A DNA stretch of 64,000 nt from positions 1,550,001 to 1,614,000 of the forward strand of contig NZ_CP019510.1 of NCBI RefSeq assembly GCF_002002885.1, given 5' to 3'. The notes beneath the pieces were generated by a model. It ran no database searches. It worked only from the letters and a program-made list of their open reading frames with translations, and had not been told where the DNA came from. Positions within the stretch are counted from its first letter, which is position 1. Every line of letters begins with the position of its first letter. Shown piece by piece: positions 63,657-64,000 of this stretch. This DNA comes from Janthinobacterium sp. LM6 (GTDB lineage: Bacteria > Pseudomonadota > Gammaproteobacteria > Burkholderiales > Burkholderiaceae_D). The position numbers and the translations under genes were made by a program.

Positions 63657-64000
63657 ATGAGAAGAGTACACCCTGAATTCGCGTATCAGTCGCGCGAGCT
63701 GGAAGGCCAGATCGAAGGCATCCTCGGCGACCCGCCGAACCGCAAGAACTATAAAAGCATGGTCGACGCGCTGGTGGGCGAGTACGCGAGCGGCGGCGGC
63801 ATCGAAGACGTGAACATGCTGGCCTTCGCGCTGGTCGACCACATCACCTTCAGCGACCCGAAGGGCTTGCTGGCCGAAAGCGAAGACTACGAGTTCGGCG
63901 ATACGGCCCGCGTGTTTTCCATGGCCGCCTGCGCCGCGCCGGAAGCGGCGAAGATGTACGCCGCCATCGAGGAAAGCTTCCCCGACCTGGCGCGCCAGGC
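63657..64000 (+). CDS. Hypothetical protein, N-terminal part only
   Basis: The frame starts with ATG at 63657 (MRRVHPEFAYQSRELEGQ) and runs off the window after 114 codons. The visible part is helical and acidic, with EDVNMLAFALVDHITF and AAPEAAKMYAAIEESFPDL. I do not recognise a family. Codon use is host-like and the frame is open, so a real gene is likely; the rest lies beyond the window. It follows the J-domain gene by 105 bp. Confidence 0.6.
   Translation, partial: MRRVHPEFAYQSRELEGQIEGILGDPPNRKNYKSMVDALVGEYASGGGIEDVNMLAFALVDHITFSDPKGLLAESEDYEFGDTARVFSMAACAAPEAAKMYAAIEESFPDLARQ

Overview
The window is bacterial chromosome: high-GC, densely packed with genes on both strands, with short intergenic gaps and many short overlaps. 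Protein styles (gluQRS, GlnRS, the GTG-started PyrF, LemA/TPM pair, HDOD protein, DUF5610 protein, many TonB receptors, a type VI secretion (T6SS) tail cluster) and the TACAAT-like -10 boxes point to a betaproteobacterium of the Burkholderiales. Oxalobacteraceae, and Janthinobacterium in particular, is my best guess. That is recognition of protein style, not a database match. I saw no rRNA, tRNA, CRISPR array, intact insertion sequence or prophage.

Layout. 0.1-9.2 kb: a MarR-GNAT fusion, then a TetR regulator, an alpha/beta hydrolase, a TonB-dependent receptor and a secreted PHB-depolymerase-type esterase. These could form a uptake and hydrolysis group for an esterified substrate. Small lipoprotein, secreted and DUF695 genes follow. 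9.2-12.7 kb (minus): a multi-PAS hybrid histidine kinase whose end overlaps the start of a class A beta-lactamase. 13.3-16.6 kb: a second TonB receptor facing gluQRS. 16.8-28.8 kb (minus): a T6SS tail cluster, tssF-tssG-vgrG-DUF2169-rhs-immunity. It ends in an AT-rich toxin tip and immunity gene that look recently acquired. 28.9-34.8 kb: a nucleoside uptake module, a Tsx-like porin divergent from a BMP-type ABC transporter (ATPase, two permeases, binding protein).

34.9-45.9 kb: HDOD signalling protein, M28 and M20 peptidases, an M24-like protein that seems to have lost its metal site, an MFS exporter, a luciferase-like oxidoreductase, a VanZ-like protein and an SDR dehydrogenase. 46-48 kb (minus): lemA and two TPM-domain genes. 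48-53.7 kb: pyrF facing sbcB, a DUF5610 protein facing a CNB-GGDEF diguanylate cyclase, an HPF/RaiA-like protein and a DUF1345 membrane protein. 53.7-57 kb: an MFS transporter and a 2Fe-2S oxidoreductase divergent from an epimerase-like protein. 57-61.1 kb: three small orphan ORFs, a GRDP-like protein with an unusual repeated tail, and a CHASE-type histidine kinase. 61.3-64 kb: glnS, a J-domain protein and an unfinished gene.

The most unusual items are the C-terminal repeats of the GRDP-like protein (58367-59083), the Rhs toxin tip with its coupled immunity gene (16793-17841), a duplicated gene start creating a 21-codon relay ORF in the nucleoside transporter operon (31621-31699), two palindromic MITE-like elements next to the TonB receptor genes (3375-3538 and 15481-15602), the kinase/beta-lactamase overlap, and an 11-bp tandem repeat (43033-43087). 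All functional statements rest on motif recognition by eye; no search or structure prediction was run.
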